Source of the DNA: Candidatus Pelagibacter sp.
GTDB taxonomy: Bacteria > Pseudomonadota > Alphaproteobacteria > Pelagibacterales > Pelagibacteraceae
Reading direction: 5' to 3'
DNA length: 59,634 nucleotides
Assembly: GCA_028343315.1 (NCBI GenBank)
Contig: JAOLYI010000002.1
Location: 1 to 59,634 of the forward strand
Made by a program: the position numbers and the translations under genes. Below, in pieces: positions 29,387 through 37,934 of this stretch. Under the pieces are notes generated by a model. The model made no database searches. It was not told the origin of the DNA and saw nothing but the letters and a program-made list of their open reading frames with translations. The first letter of the stretch is position 1, and every line of letters begins with the position of its first letter.

Positions 29387-29890
29387 TTAAAAATTTTTAG
29401 AAAAAGTTATTTGCTGATTGTCCGTGCCTGGATTTGTATCTCCCCATTCATTGTTGGAGATATGACTATAACTGTAACTTAACTTTGAATTTTCAAAAAC
29501 ATCAAGACCTACTTTTAATTCACTTTTAAATTCTAGAACACTTCCTAAATCTTTTCCATCGCCCTTTTCATAATATCCTGGAGCAAAGCTAGGTAAAATT
29601 TTTAAAGGGCCTATACCATACTGAGCTTCAACTCCTGTGTAAAAATATACTGAACTATTTCCTGTCATAAAGGCTCCGGTTACCGGTTTAAATTTACCTA
29701 AAAAAGTGTCTCTAAATAAATTAGGATTTTTGTGTTCGATACCAAATAAAGTAGTTTTATCATCGCCCTCTTTATCTATGACATCGAATGTTCCTGTGTA
29801 AAAAGAAATATCTGCATCGCTCTCATTAGCGTTAACTTTACTAAAAGTTAAAATAGTTATGAATACAGCTATTAGTAATTTGAATTTCAT
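29387..29890 (-). CDS. PagL-like lipid A 3-O-deacylase / outer-membrane barrel protein
   Basis: 167 residues with a signal peptide (cleavage near VNANES) and alternating beta-strand patterns ending in an aromatic residue (FSKNF), as in outer-membrane barrels. The segment SHISNNEWGDTNPG near residues 142-155 matches the PagL HxSN...NPG signature, giving His143 and Ser145 as catalytic candidates. The expected acidic residue of the triad would be Asp157 rather than Glu. If active it would trim an acyl chain from lipid A. It lies 5 bases upstream of the lldD-like gene but looks functionally unrelated. Confidence 0.72.
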   Translation of the reverse strand: MKFKLLIAVFITILTFSKVNANESDADISFYTGTFDVIDKEGDDKTTLFGIEHKNPNLFRDTFLGKFKPVTGAFMTGNSSVYFYTGVEAQYGIGPLKILPSFAPGYYEKGDGKDLGSVLEFKSELKVGLDVFENSKLSYSYSHISNNEWGDTNPGTDNQQITFSKNF

Positions 29891-29941
29891 TTTAAAAAAA
29901 ATACAACTAAATGTTTAATATGTACAGTTTACTTTAGGCTT

Positions 29942-30301
29942 TTATTGTCTCTTTTTTATTAAATTAAAAAGAAAAAAACCCCCTAAAATCAAGATAATAT
30001 AGGGCAAAAACCAGAGTAGGGAATTATGAATATTTAATTGCGGTTTAAAAATAATCCATTCACCGTATTTATCTGACATGAATGAATATATTTCTTTTTC
30101 CGTCTTACCCTCTTTTATTAAGTCTTTTACAACAAGCTTAATAGTTTGAGCAAAATCTGAATTAGAGTCTGAAATGGATTGCCCTTGGCAAACCAAACAA
30201 CGTAGGTTCTTGTGAATTTCATTTGGATCAATTTTTTTTTCTGCCGCTAAAAGAAATTGTGCGTTAATTAATAAAAAAATTAATATTATTTTAAGTTTCA
30301 T
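29942..30301 (-). CDS. ccmH: Cytochrome c maturation protein CcmH
   Basis: 119 residues. A signal sequence is followed by the redox motif LRCLVCQ (Cys35, Cys38), the three-helix domain with SNSDFAQTIK and GEWIIFKP, and one C-terminal membrane helix. It reduces apocytochrome c haem-binding thiols at the periplasmic face. It has no TPR extension; a separate ccmI is not seen in this window. It is the last gene of the ccm run, 2 bases after ccmG. Confidence 0.96.
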   Translation of the reverse strand: MKLKIILIFLLINAQFLLAAEKKIDPNEIHKNLRCLVCQGQSISDSNSDFAQTIKLVVKDLIKEGKTEKEIYSFMSDKYGEWIIFKPQLNIHNSLLWFLPYIILILGGFFLFNLIKKRQ

Positions 30302-30303
30302 TA

Positions 30304-30819
30304 TTATTTAATTAATTCTTCGATTTTATTATAATCATCAAAAGACAGAGGCCCTACAAATTTTTGCATTATTAATAGCTCATTATTGATTAATATACTC
30401 TCTGGAATGCCATAAATTCCAAGGCTAACTGACTGTTTTCCGTTAATATCTTTTGCAAGAAAATCATAGGGATTGCCTAAATCACTAAGAAATTTTTTAG
30501 CTTGTTTATTTTTGTCCTTAAAATTTACACCTAAAATTTTTAATTTTTTTGATTTAGATAGCCTCATTAGAATTGGATGCTCAACTTTACACGGTGCACA
30601 CCAAGATGCCCAAAAATTTATTAATGTGAAGTCATTTTTTTTTAAATCGTCTCTAGTGTAAAAACCAGTTTCGTCTGCATGTATAACTTTAAATTCAGTT
30701 ATTTTTTTATTAATTAAATTAGAAGTATCGTAATTAGTTTCTCTTGTTAAACTAATATAAAAAACGCTTATAATAAAAAAGAAAATTAAAAAAATTATTA
30801 TTTTAATTATGTTTTGCAT
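30304..30819 (-). CDS. ccmG: Thiol:disulfide interchange protein CcmG/DsbE
   Basis: 171 residues, membrane-anchored thioredoxin fold. The N-terminal helix is residues 5-24, and the active site WCAPC (Cys74, Cys77) is followed by the GVNFKDK and GIPESILIN segments of this family. It supplies reductant to the CcmH/apocytochrome step. The start overlaps ccmF by 17 bases. Confidence 0.95.
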   Translation of the reverse strand: MQNIIKIIIFLIFFFIISVFYISLTRETNYDTSNLINKKITEFKVIHADETGFYTRDDLKKNDFTLINFWASWCAPCKVEHPILMRLSKSKKLKILGVNFKDKNKQAKKFLSDLGNPYDFLAKDINGKQSVSLGIYGIPESILINNELLIMQKFVGPLSFDDYNKIEELIK

Positions 30820-32686
30820 TTATAAATAGTCTTAGAAACCCTCCAAAAACAATCATGATAACTGATACCCATATCCACATCATTAATGGCTTTTTTTGAA
30901 ACTTTATATTGTAATAATCAGACCTATCAATGTTACTCATAGTTAAATAGTAATCTTTTGAAATACTTGTCTTTATTGAAGCCTCATAGGTTAAGGTCTT
31001 TGGATTGTCGTAAATTCTTATTTCAGGTTTTAGAATATTTGTTCTATTTAAATTATCATTTTTAATTTCTATTTCGCCTATAACAGCTTGATAATTTTTA
31101 AAATTCTTTAATTCTAAATTTTGTAATTTAATTGAGTAGTTTTCAAACTTTTTCGTCTCTCCTAGTTTAATATTATAATCTTTTTCGATTGTAAAAATGT
31201 TATTTAATCCAATAAATAAAACTAAAAAACCAAATGAAGCGTGGGAAATTGTTCTTGTTAAATCAAATTTATTTTTTTTTATTGCATTGGTTAGGTCTAT
31301 TAAAGAAGATAAAATTAAGAATATCGCACTGATCAGAATAAGATTCGACAATACGCTATAACTTTTAAAGAAAAAAATTATTAAAAAATTTAAACCAAAT
31401 GAAGCTAACAGAATAAAGAAATAAATTTTTATATCCTTAAATTTATTCTTAATCCATTTGGCCTTGGGGCCAATTGCCATAAATAAAAGAAAAATTATTA
31501 CAACTGGTAAAATAATTGTATTATAAAAAGGTGGTCCTACAGAAATTTTATTATCCGTTAACGCATCTGTAAATATTGGGTAAATAGTCCCTAATAAGAC
31601 AGTAATTAGGTAAAACATCATAAACCAATTATTAATTAAGATGAATGTTTCTTTGCTGTTCTGGTTTAACTTATAGTCTTCATTTTTATATTTTTTAAAC
31701 AAAAGAAAAATAGAACCAAATATCATCAAACTTAAAAACAATAAAATGTATAAACCTCTAGATGGATCGCTAGCGAAGGTATGAACGGAATTTAGTATTC
31801 CAGATCTAACAAGAAAAGTTCCTGTGACGCTTAAAATAAAAGTAATTAAGCAAAGTATAATGACCCAAATATAAAATATGTTTCTTTTCTCAAATACTAT
31901 AAGCGAATGAAATAAAGCAGTCATAGCAAACCAAGGTAACAGTGAAGCGTTTTCTACAGGATCCCAGAACCAAAATCCTCCCCAGCCTAATTCATAATAT
32001 GCCCAAATAGAACCAACTAAAATTCCAAGCGTTTGGAAGCACCATGAAATTAAAACCCAATTTTTAATTGAATAAGAAAATGATTTTTCTGTGTAATTAG
32101 AAATTAATGAAGCTATCGCTGCTGAAAAATAAATAGACGATCCAACAAAACCAACATAAAGCAACGGTGGATGAATAGCTAAAGCTGGATCTTGTAAAAT
32201 TGGATTTAAACCTAAGCCCTCTGAGGGTACTGGGGAAAGAGAACTAAAAGGATTTGAATTAAATAAAATAAAAAAAAGAAATCCAAGTATTAAAATATTT
32301 TGAATAATTAAAGTTAAAAGTCTAAATTTTTTTGGGTGATCCTTATTATAAATTAAGAACAGAAAAGAAAATATTGTAAGAATTATGGCCCATAACAATA
32401 GGCTACCTTCATGATTTCCCCAGGTTCCCGCAATCTTATAAAATAAAGGTTTCAACGAATGTGAATTTTGATAAACGGTAACAAGAGAAAAATCTGAAAT
32501 AATAAATGCAGCTATCAAAGTAAAAAAGCAAATAATTATTAAAGTGCTTTGAATTAAGCTTAATTGAAAAATATTTTTATTAATTAAATTACTAGATGTT
32601 TTAAGACTTTTATTGGCATTATAAATTATACTGAAACTTAAGATTACATTTGTAAATAATAATATATTTCCGAGATTACTTAACAT
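30803..32686 (-). CDS. ccmF: Cytochrome c haem lyase subunit CcmF
   Basis: 627 residues with about fifteen membrane helices. The WWD-type haem motif WGGFWFWDPVENASLLPW and the conserved early GTWGNHEGSLLLW segment are diagnostic. It attaches haem from holo-CcmE to apocytochrome c. It overlaps ccmE by 11 bases upstream and ccmG by 17 bases downstream, so the operon is strongly coupled. Confidence 0.97.
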   Translation of the reverse strand: MLSNLGNILLFTNVILSFSIIYNANKSLKTSSNLINKNIFQLSLIQSTLIIICFFTLIAAFIISDFSLVTVYQNSHSLKPLFYKIAGTWGNHEGSLLLWAIILTIFSFLFLIYNKDHPKKFRLLTLIIQNILILGFLFFILFNSNPFSSLSPVPSEGLGLNPILQDPALAIHPPLLYVGFVGSSIYFSAAIASLISNYTEKSFSYSIKNWVLISWCFQTLGILVGSIWAYYELGWGGFWFWDPVENASLLPWFAMTALFHSLIVFEKRNIFYIWVIILCLITFILSVTGTFLVRSGILNSVHTFASDPSRGLYILLFLSLMIFGSIFLLFKKYKNEDYKLNQNSKETFILINNWFMMFYLITVLLGTIYPIFTDALTDNKISVGPPFYNTIILPVVIIFLLFMAIGPKAKWIKNKFKDIKIYFFILLASFGLNFLIIFFFKSYSVLSNLILISAIFLILSSLIDLTNAIKKNKFDLTRTISHASFGFLVLFIGLNNIFTIEKDYNIKLGETKKFENYSIKLQNLELKNFKNYQAVIGEIEIKNDNLNRTNILKPEIRIYDNPKTLTYEASIKTSISKDYYLTMSNIDRSDYYNIKFQKKPLMMWIWVSVIMIVFGGFLRLFINAKHN

Positions 32687-33104
32687 TTTTTTTCATTATA
32701 TCTTTTAATTCTGGTGGCATGTAGTTTTCATCATGTTTTGCTAAAATTCTATCGGCTATAAAAAAAGTTTTATCTTGTAATTTCCCTTCTGCAACAACAC
32801 CTTTACCTTCTGAAAATAAGTTTGGCACAGTTCCGCTAAAACTTACACTTAGTTCATTTTTTAAATCAGTAATAATAAATTGTATTTCCTGTTCTTTAAT
32901 TATTAATGAATTTTTTTTAACCATTCCGCCTACTCTTATTTTTTTATTAAAATTTATATCTTGATTAATTTTAATATCAGAGGGGGATTTAAAATATAAA
33001 ATATTTTTATTTAAAGATTGAAGAATAAAAAAGATGCTTATTAAAGAAATTAATAAAACTATTAATAAGAGTGATGCTCTTTTTTTTACTTTTTTTTGAA
33101 GCAT
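32676..33104 (-). CDS. ccmE: Haem chaperone CcmE
   Basis: 142 residues. An N-terminal membrane anchor (residues 10-28) precedes an OB-fold periplasmic domain with RVGGMV and GVVAEG. The haem-linking histidine is His124 in LAKHDENYMPPE, with the usual Tyr four residues later. It carries haem from CcmC to CcmF. It is preceded by ccmD at 8 bases. Confidence 0.96.
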   Translation of the reverse strand: MLQKKVKKRASLLLIVLLISLISIFFILQSLNKNILYFKSPSDIKINQDINFNKKIRVGGMVKKNSLIIKEQEIQFIITDLKNELSVSFSGTVPNLFSEGKGVVAEGKLQDKTFFIADRILAKHDENYMPPELKDIMKKNVK

Positions 33105-33112
33105 TAAATGCT

Positions 33113-33346
33113 TTAGACAGTTTTGCTATACGACGATAAAACTTGTGAAGCGATTTTTGAATTTTCTACAACTGTTTTTTTTTGTTCGAATGAAAGCTGA
33201 TTAATTTCTTTAGCAAATTCTCTTTCGTATTTTTTAAGTGTTTTATATGTTCTTAAATAAACTAATGCACACACTAGAAAAGTAATTGAAAAAGAAGCCC
33301 AAACAAATAATCCATAGCCATTCATCGATATTAAATTTTGAATCAT
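33113..33346 (-). CDS. ccmD: Cytochrome c maturation protein CcmD
   Basis: 77 residues with one membrane helix (GYGLFVWASFSITFLVCALVY) and a basic, helical cytoplasmic tail. These match the usual small CcmD subunit, which helps release holo-CcmE from CcmC. The start overlaps ccmC by 4 bases. Sequence identity is low across this family, so position supports much of the call. Confidence 0.88.
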   Translation of the reverse strand: MIQNLISMNGYGLFVWASFSITFLVCALVYLRTYKTLKKYEREFAKEINQLSFEQKKTVVENSKIASQVLSSYSKTV

Positions 33347-34050
33347 AATCTTTTTAAGTTTTTTTTCTTTATTCTAATGATTTCTGTCTTGTATTTCATT
33401 AGAAAAATTAGCGCACAATATAAAATTAAGACAAAAAACATAAGAAATAATGGCATTAGCATAGAAGAATGAATTGAACTTGATCCAATTATTTTGATGC
33501 TGGCTGGTTGATGTAGAGTATTCCACCAATCAACAGAATATTTAATAATCGGAACATTTATTAAACCTATTATTGCAATGATGCTAGAAACCTTATTAGC
33601 TTTATCTTCTTCATTTATAAATTTATGAGCTGTTATGAAAGCAATATAGAAAAGGGAGAGAATTAACATTGATGTAATTCTAGCATCCCATGCCCACCAT
33701 GTTCCCCAAGTCGGTTGTCCCCATAGTGAACCAGTCACAATGGCTAAACAAGTGAACATTAGACCTATTGGTGCAATACTTTTAGTTACAAGTTTTATAT
33801 TTTTAATCTTAAAAATAAAATTAGCTATTGACAACAATGCTATTGAAGTAAAAGACGCCAATCCAATCCACGCTGAAGGTACGTGTACATACATAATTCT
33901 CACGCTATCTCCTTGTAAATAATCTGGTGGAGAAAAAATTAAAGCAAAGGAAAGCGCTACTAAAAGCAAAACAAAAAAGATTGAATTAATAAAGCTAATT
34001 AATTTTTCAATCCAAAAAAATATGTTGCTTGGGACAAATAATTTAAACAT
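33343..34050 (-). CDS. ccmC: Haem exporter/transfer protein CcmC
   Basis: 235 residues with six membrane helices. The WWD haem motif WGTWWAWDARITSMLIL is present, along with conserved histidines in YVHVPSAW and WNTLHQPAS. It attaches haem to CcmE. It is the first gene of the ccm run here; the ABC components ccmA and ccmB are not next to it. The 176-base gap upstream holds a conserved-looking inverted repeat. Confidence 0.96.
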   Translation of the reverse strand: MFKLFVPSNIFFWIEKLISFINSIFFVLLLVALSFALIFSPPDYLQGDSVRIMYVHVPSAWIGLASFTSIALLSIANFIFKIKNIKLVTKSIAPIGLMFTCLAIVTGSLWGQPTWGTWWAWDARITSMLILSLFYIAFITAHKFINEEDKANKVSSIIAIIGLINVPIIKYSVDWWNTLHQPASIKIIGSSSIHSSMLMPLFLMFFVLILYCALIFLMKYKTEIIRIKKKNLKRL

Positions 34051-34097
34051 TAAGCTTTAACTACTATAATATTTTTTTTATGTGAAGCTGTATTATG

Positions 34098-34153
34098 AGC
34101 CCAATTGAAAATAGGAGGGAGTATTACTAAAGAAGTTTATCCTCAATTGGGCT
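34098..34153 (-). other. 11-bp inverted repeat with anti-Shine-Dalgarno-like loop between hspQ and ccmC
   Basis: The arms AGCCCAATTGA (34098-34108) and TCAATTGGGCT (34143-34153) are perfect complements separated by 34 bases. Three more pairs can form inside (GGA 34114-34116 with TCC 34140-34142). On the minus strand the loop contains CTCCCTCCT (34121-34113), close to the 3' end of 16S rRNA and to the loop motif of some alphaproteobacterial sRNAs. No U-tract follows on either strand, so it is not a simple terminator. The strand of action is inferred from the flanking genes. The rest of the 176-base gap shows nothing clear. Confidence 0.6.
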
Positions 34154-34226
34154 AAAACATTAAGATGTTACAAATTATCTGTGTCTGAGGTTTGAATAAA
34201 TATTGTTAAATTTTAGGCAGAGGCTC

Positions 34227-34550
34227 TTAATTGGATATTTTATGGTAGCTTGATCCTTTTTTTCCTGAAAAAATTTCTTCAATTAGAGGATGCTTCACTG
34301 GTTCTTTTGATTGATCTAAAAGAAGATTTTGTTCTGAAACATAAGCCTCATAAGTTACGTCATTACTCTCAGCTAACAAATGATAAAAAGGTTGATCTTT
34401 TCTTGGTCTTACTTCTTTTGGGATAGATTGGTACCATTCTTCTGAATTATTAAATTCAAAATCGACATCATATATAACTCCTCTAAAATCAAAGTGTCTA
34501 TGTTTCACAACTTCGCCTATTGAGAATTTAGCAGTATCTTTTGTTGTCAT
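34227..34550 (-). CDS. hspQ: Heat-shock protein HspQ (YccV-like, hemimethylated-DNA-binding family)
   Basis: 107 residues. The family core AKFSIGEVVKHRHFDFRGVI and the DQPFYHLLAE segment are clear, followed by YVSEQNLL. In enterobacteria HspQ affects DnaA turnover and Lon proteolysis. It is divergent from yciB with 76 bases between them. The length matches the family. Confidence 0.93.
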   Translation of the reverse strand: MTTKDTAKFSIGEVVKHRHFDFRGVIYDVDFEFNNSEEWYQSIPKEVRPRKDQPFYHLLAESNDVTYEAYVSEQNLLLDQSKEPVKHPLIEEIFSGKKGSSYHKISN

Positions 34551-34604
34551 ACTTAATAGTTAGTAACTTTTAGATTAAAATCAATATCTAATTTATTAAA
34601 TTTT

Positions 34605-34610
34605 TATAAT
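34605..34610 (+). promoter_or_regulatory. Candidate -10 element for yciB
   Basis: A perfect TATAAT lies 16 bases before the GTG start codon of yciB. Transcription would begin near 34617, leaving about a 10-base leader. The expected -35 position reads CAATAT and is weak. Confidence 0.45.
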
Positions 34611-34626
34611 ATGCTAAAAACTATTT

Positions 34627-35172
34627 GTGAATAAGTCGTTTTTAAAATTTATAACTGACTTCGGCCCTTTATTAATCTTTTTTACTATTTACTATAAAAG
34701 TGGAAATAATTTAAGCACAGCAATTCCGCCGCTGATAATTTCGACTTTAATTGCGGTGGCTATAATGTACTTTGTTGAAAAAAAAATTCCCTATGTTCCT
34801 TTAATCGGTGCAATTGTAATCTCGCTTTTTGGAGGGTTAACCTTATATTTTGATAATCCAATTTTTATTTACATGAAACCTACAATAGTAAATATTATAT
34901 TTGCTGGCATTCTTATTGTTAGCAACATCTACTTTAATAAAAATTTTTTAAAGCTTTTTTTACAAACAGCATTTCAATTAAATGATGAGGGCTGGAAAAA
35001 ATTAAATTTTAGGTGGGCATACTTTTTTGTATTCTTGGCCATTTTAAATGAGATTGTTTGGAGAACACAACCTGAAACGATATGGGTAAACTTTAAAGTT
35101 TGGGGTATGCTGCCAATTACAATTATATTTACGGCAATGCAATTACCTTTAATAAACAAATATAAATTATGA
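34627..35172 (+). CDS. yciB: Inner-membrane protein YciB/IspZ (intracellular septation protein A family)
   Basis: 181 residues with five to six membrane helices. The start FLKFITDFGPLLIFFTIYY and the later WKKLNFRWAYFFVFLAILNEIVWR segment are typical of the family. The start codon is GTG. In E. coli the protein links envelope synthesis and division proteins. The 3' end overlaps the next gene by 4 bases (ATGA), so the two are coupled. Confidence 0.93.
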   Translation: MNKSFLKFITDFGPLLIFFTIYYKSGNNLSTAIPPLIISTLIAVAIMYFVEKKIPYVPLIGAIVISLFGGLTLYFDNPIFIYMKPTIVNIIFAGILIVSNIYFNKNFLKLFLQTAFQLNDEGWKKLNFRWAYFFVFLAILNEIVWRTQPETIWVNFKVWGMLPITIIFTAMQLPLINKYKL

Positions 35173-35516
35173 ATAAAATTAGATTAGTTATAAATAATGA
35201 AGCGCAAAAAAAAGGGAAAGAAAAATTTTTTATTAAAAAAGAATTACAAAGTATCTTAAATTTATATGCAAAAATGGTTTCTAATGGTTCATGGAAGGAT
35301 TATTCTTTCACTTCAGGAATAAGAGAAGTGTCGTTTAATGTATATCAAAGAGCATCTGAAAAACCTTTTCTCAGAATATTAAAAAATCTTAAACCAAAAT
35401 ACTTTAATGAAAAATATCTAATTAAAGACAAAAACGGCATAATTCTAAAAAAATCTGAAAATTTAAATCAGTTAATAGATAAAACTAGTTGGAATAAATT
35501 AAGATTAATAAAATAA
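35169..35516 (+). CDS. DUF2794-family conserved alphaproteobacterial protein
   Basis: 115 residues. The pattern FIKKELQSILNLYAKMVSNG, then WKDYSFTSGIREVSFNVYQRASEKPF, matches DUF2794, a small cytoplasmic family found widely in alphaproteobacteria with no known function. The C-terminus is variable and Lys-rich. It is coupled to yciB and converges directly on the Bax inhibitor-like gene with no gap. Confidence 0.8.
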   Translation: MNKIRLVINNEAQKKGKEKFFIKKELQSILNLYAKMVSNGSWKDYSFTSGIREVSFNVYQRASEKPFLRILKNLKPKYFNEKYLIKDKNGIILKKSENLNQLIDKTSWNKLRLIK

Positions 35517-36269
35517 TTATCTTCTTTGACCGAAAAGTCTAAGCAACATTATAAATAGATTAATAAAGTCTAAGTAAAGAGTTAAAGCACCCATTACAGC
35601 TTTTTTGCCCATTAATTCACCGCTGTCACTAACCAAATACATATTTTTTATTTTTTGTGTATCATAGGCAGTAAGCCCCACAAAAATTAAAACACCTAAA
35701 ATTGAAATCACAAAATACATCATTGAAGATTTCATAAAAATATTAACTAAAGACGCAATTATAATTCCAAAAAGACCCATCATTAAAAAAGAGCCCAATT
35801 TAGTTAAGTCTCTTTTTGTTGTGTAACCGTAAATACTCATGGCGCCAAAAGTTCCAGCAGTAATAAAGAAAACTCTGGTGATGCTAGCGCCTGTGTACAT
35901 TAAAAAAATTGAAGAAAGAGATGCCCCCATAAGAGCTGCGAAAACCCAGAAAGTCGTTTGTGCTTTAGCTGCTGACATTTTTGCAATCCCAAAGCTCATA
36001 TAAAAAACTACAGCTAATGGAGCTAACATAATAACCCACTTTAATCCTGAGGCGTAAATGGAATTTCCAAAACTTGTTAAACCAACGATCTCTCCGTTAC
36101 CTGAAGTTACAACTGCCATTTTAAAAAATGCTAATGCTATAAAACCCGTTAAAAGAACACCTGATGCCATGTAGTTATAAACTTTTAGCATGTAAGCTCT
36201 TAGGCCTTGATCAATAATAGCTTCCGAGACTGAAGATCGAACTGTCGATGTCTGTTTGTTAAATTCCAT
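35517..36269 (-). CDS. Bax inhibitor-1/YccA-family membrane protein
   Basis: 250 residues with seven hydrophobic helices. The family marks near the C-terminus are present: GLTAYDTQKIKNMY, then GALTLYLDFINLFIMLLRLFG. BI-1 proteins are pH-sensitive calcium leak channels or FtsH regulators in different systems; the role here is not known. It is divergent from the aldo/keto reductase. Confidence 0.93.
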   Translation of the reverse strand: MEFNKQTSTVRSSVSEAIIDQGLRAYMLKVYNYMASGVLLTGFIALAFFKMAVVTSGNGEIVGLTSFGNSIYASGLKWVIMLAPLAVVFYMSFGIAKMSAAKAQTTFWVFAALMGASLSSIFLMYTGASITRVFFITAGTFGAMSIYGYTTKRDLTKLGSFLMMGLFGIIIASLVNIFMKSSMMYFVISILGVLIFVGLTAYDTQKIKNMYLVSDSGELMGKKAVMGALTLYLDFINLFIMLLRLFGQRR

Positions 36270-36313
36270 ACATTATATATAGGTCTTTTTAATAACTTTT
36301 CAATAGTCAAAAA

Positions 36314-36342
36314 TTGACCTAAAAACCTTAAATTAATATTAG
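36314..36342 (+). promoter_or_regulatory. Sigma-70-type promoter for the aldo/keto reductase, predicted leaderless
   Basis: TTGACC (36314-36319), a 17-base spacer and TATTAG (36337-36342) form a good promoter. Seven bases downstream of the -10 lies 36349, which is the A of the ATG. The -35 is also half of an inverted repeat GTCAA-AAA-TTGAC (36306-36318), a possible operator. Confidence 0.6.
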
Positions 36343-36348
36343 AAATCT

Positions 36349-37389
36349 ATGAAATATAAAAAACTTGGTACCACAGATCTTGACGTTAGTTTAATTTGTT
36401 TGGGTACAATGACATGGGGCACTCAAAATTCTGAAAAAGATGCCTTTGAACAAATGGATTATTCGGTCAGTAAAGGTATTAATTTTTTTGATACAGCAGA
36501 AATTTATTCTGTTCCACCAACCTCAGAGTCTTACGGCAAAACAGAAAAAATGATTGGTAATTGGTTTGAAAAAAGAAAAAACAGAGAAAAAATTATTTTG
36601 GCCTCAAAAGTGGCTGGGCCTGGGTGTGATTGGATAAGAGGTGGAGGAAATAGCTTTGATGAAAAAAAAATTGGTGAAGCAATTGATGGAAGTTTAAAAA
36701 GATTAAAAACGGACTATATAGATTTATATCAATTACATTGGCCCGAACGTTCTACAAATTTTTTTGGAAAAAGAGAATATTCAGTTAACGAGAGGGAGGG
36801 AAATTGGAATAGTTTTGAAAGTATTCTTCAAACATTAGAAAAATTTATAAAAAGCGGAAAGATCAGATACATTGGGATGTCTAACGAAACTCCATATGGA
36901 CTATCTAAATATATAGAGTTGTCAAAAAGTAAAAACTTACCACGAATGATGTCAGTTCAAAATCCCTATAACCTAGTCAATAGAACATATGAAATAGGTA
37001 TGTCAGAAATATCACTGAGAGAAAAATGTGGATTGCTTGTTTACTATCCACTTGCAGCAGGTGGGTTGTCTGGCAAATATAGAAATGGGCAAATGCCAAA
37101 AAATTCTAGGATGGACCTTTTTTTTGAAGGTTGGGGAAGACATTTAAATCCTTTAGCTATGAAAGCTTATGATGAATATTACAAGCTTGCTACTGATAAC
37201 AATATGACGATGGTTCAACTTGCACAATCCTTTGTGAATTCTAGACCATTTGTAACTAGTAATATTATTGGGGCTACAACTATGGAACAATTAAAAGAAA
37301 ATATAGATACAATTAATATAGAACTAACAGATGAGACAATGGAAAAGATTAATTTAATACATAATAATAATCCCAATCCTTCTCCTTAA
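36349..37389 (+). CDS. tas: Aldo/keto reductase, Tas-like
   Basis: 346 residues, TIM-barrel NADPH oxidoreductase. The catalytic tetrad is Asp48, Tyr53 (AEIYSVPP), Lys87 (ILASKVAG) and His130 (YQLHWPER). The long insert with SESYGKTEKMIGNWF and the LGTMTWGTQNSEKDA start match the E. coli Tas branch. The physiological substrate is unknown. It appears to be a single-gene unit with its own promoter. Confidence 0.9.
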   Translation: MKYKKLGTTDLDVSLICLGTMTWGTQNSEKDAFEQMDYSVSKGINFFDTAEIYSVPPTSESYGKTEKMIGNWFEKRKNREKIILASKVAGPGCDWIRGGGNSFDEKKIGEAIDGSLKRLKTDYIDLYQLHWPERSTNFFGKREYSVNEREGNWNSFESILQTLEKFIKSGKIRYIGMSNETPYGLSKYIELSKSKNLPRMMSVQNPYNLVNRTYEIGMSEISLREKCGLLVYYPLAAGGLSGKYRNGQMPKNSRMDLFFEGWGRHLNPLAMKAYDEYYKLATDNNMTMVQLAQSFVNSRPFVTSNIIGATTMEQLKENIDTINIELTDETMEKINLIHNNNPNPSP

Positions 37390-37433
37390 TCGAACCCATT
37401 GAAATAGCTAATTTTTAGTATAAAAATAAATTT

Positions 37434-37934
37434 ATGTTACTTAAAAAAATTTTTATAATTATTATCATCACTCTGTTTTCTCTAAATGCCTTTGCTAATA
37501 CTCCGAGATCAACAGGGAAATATAAAAACTGGGAAAGTTTTGTAGCTGAAACAGAAAAAGGGAAAATATGTTTCGCGCAAACACTGCCAACAAAAAGAGC
37601 GCCCGCAGCCATTCAACGAGATCAATCAAAACTCTTTGTAACTTTTAGGCCTGCTGAAAATATTAAAGACGAAGTAAGTATTACTAGTGGGCATGATTAT
37701 AAAAGCTCTAGTGTTACAGCTAGTTCAGGCAAAAGAAAATATTCTTTTTTTTCTCAAAAAGATTTTGCATGGCTATTAGATAATCAGGAAGAAAAAAAAT
37801 TTATTAAACTAATGCAAAGAGCAACTGATTTAATAGTTAAAGCAAGAACCGGAAAAGGTGCTGAAACTACAGATCATTACTCAATGATGGGATTTACTAA
37901 GGCCTATAATACTGCAAAGAAAACCTGCAGCTAA
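37434..37934 (+). CDS. Secreted IalB-like protein (invasion-associated locus B family)
   Basis: 166 residues with a signal peptide (hydrophobic residues 4-18, cleavage near AFANTP). Two cysteines, in KGKICFAQTLP and in the final TCS, may form a disulfide. The layout KNWESFVAETEKGKICF, then a central DEVSITSGHDYK and a late DHYSMMGFTKAYNTA, resembles the IalB-type proteins of alphaproteobacteria, which are periplasmic with unclear function. argG starts directly after its stop codon, which may be incidental coupling. Confidence 0.7.
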   Translation: MLLKKIFIIIIITLFSLNAFANTPRSTGKYKNWESFVAETEKGKICFAQTLPTKRAPAAIQRDQSKLFVTFRPAENIKDEVSITSGHDYKSSSVTASSGKRKYSFFSQKDFAWLLDNQEEKKFIKLMQRATDLIVKARTGKGAETTDHYSMMGFTKAYNTAKKTCS

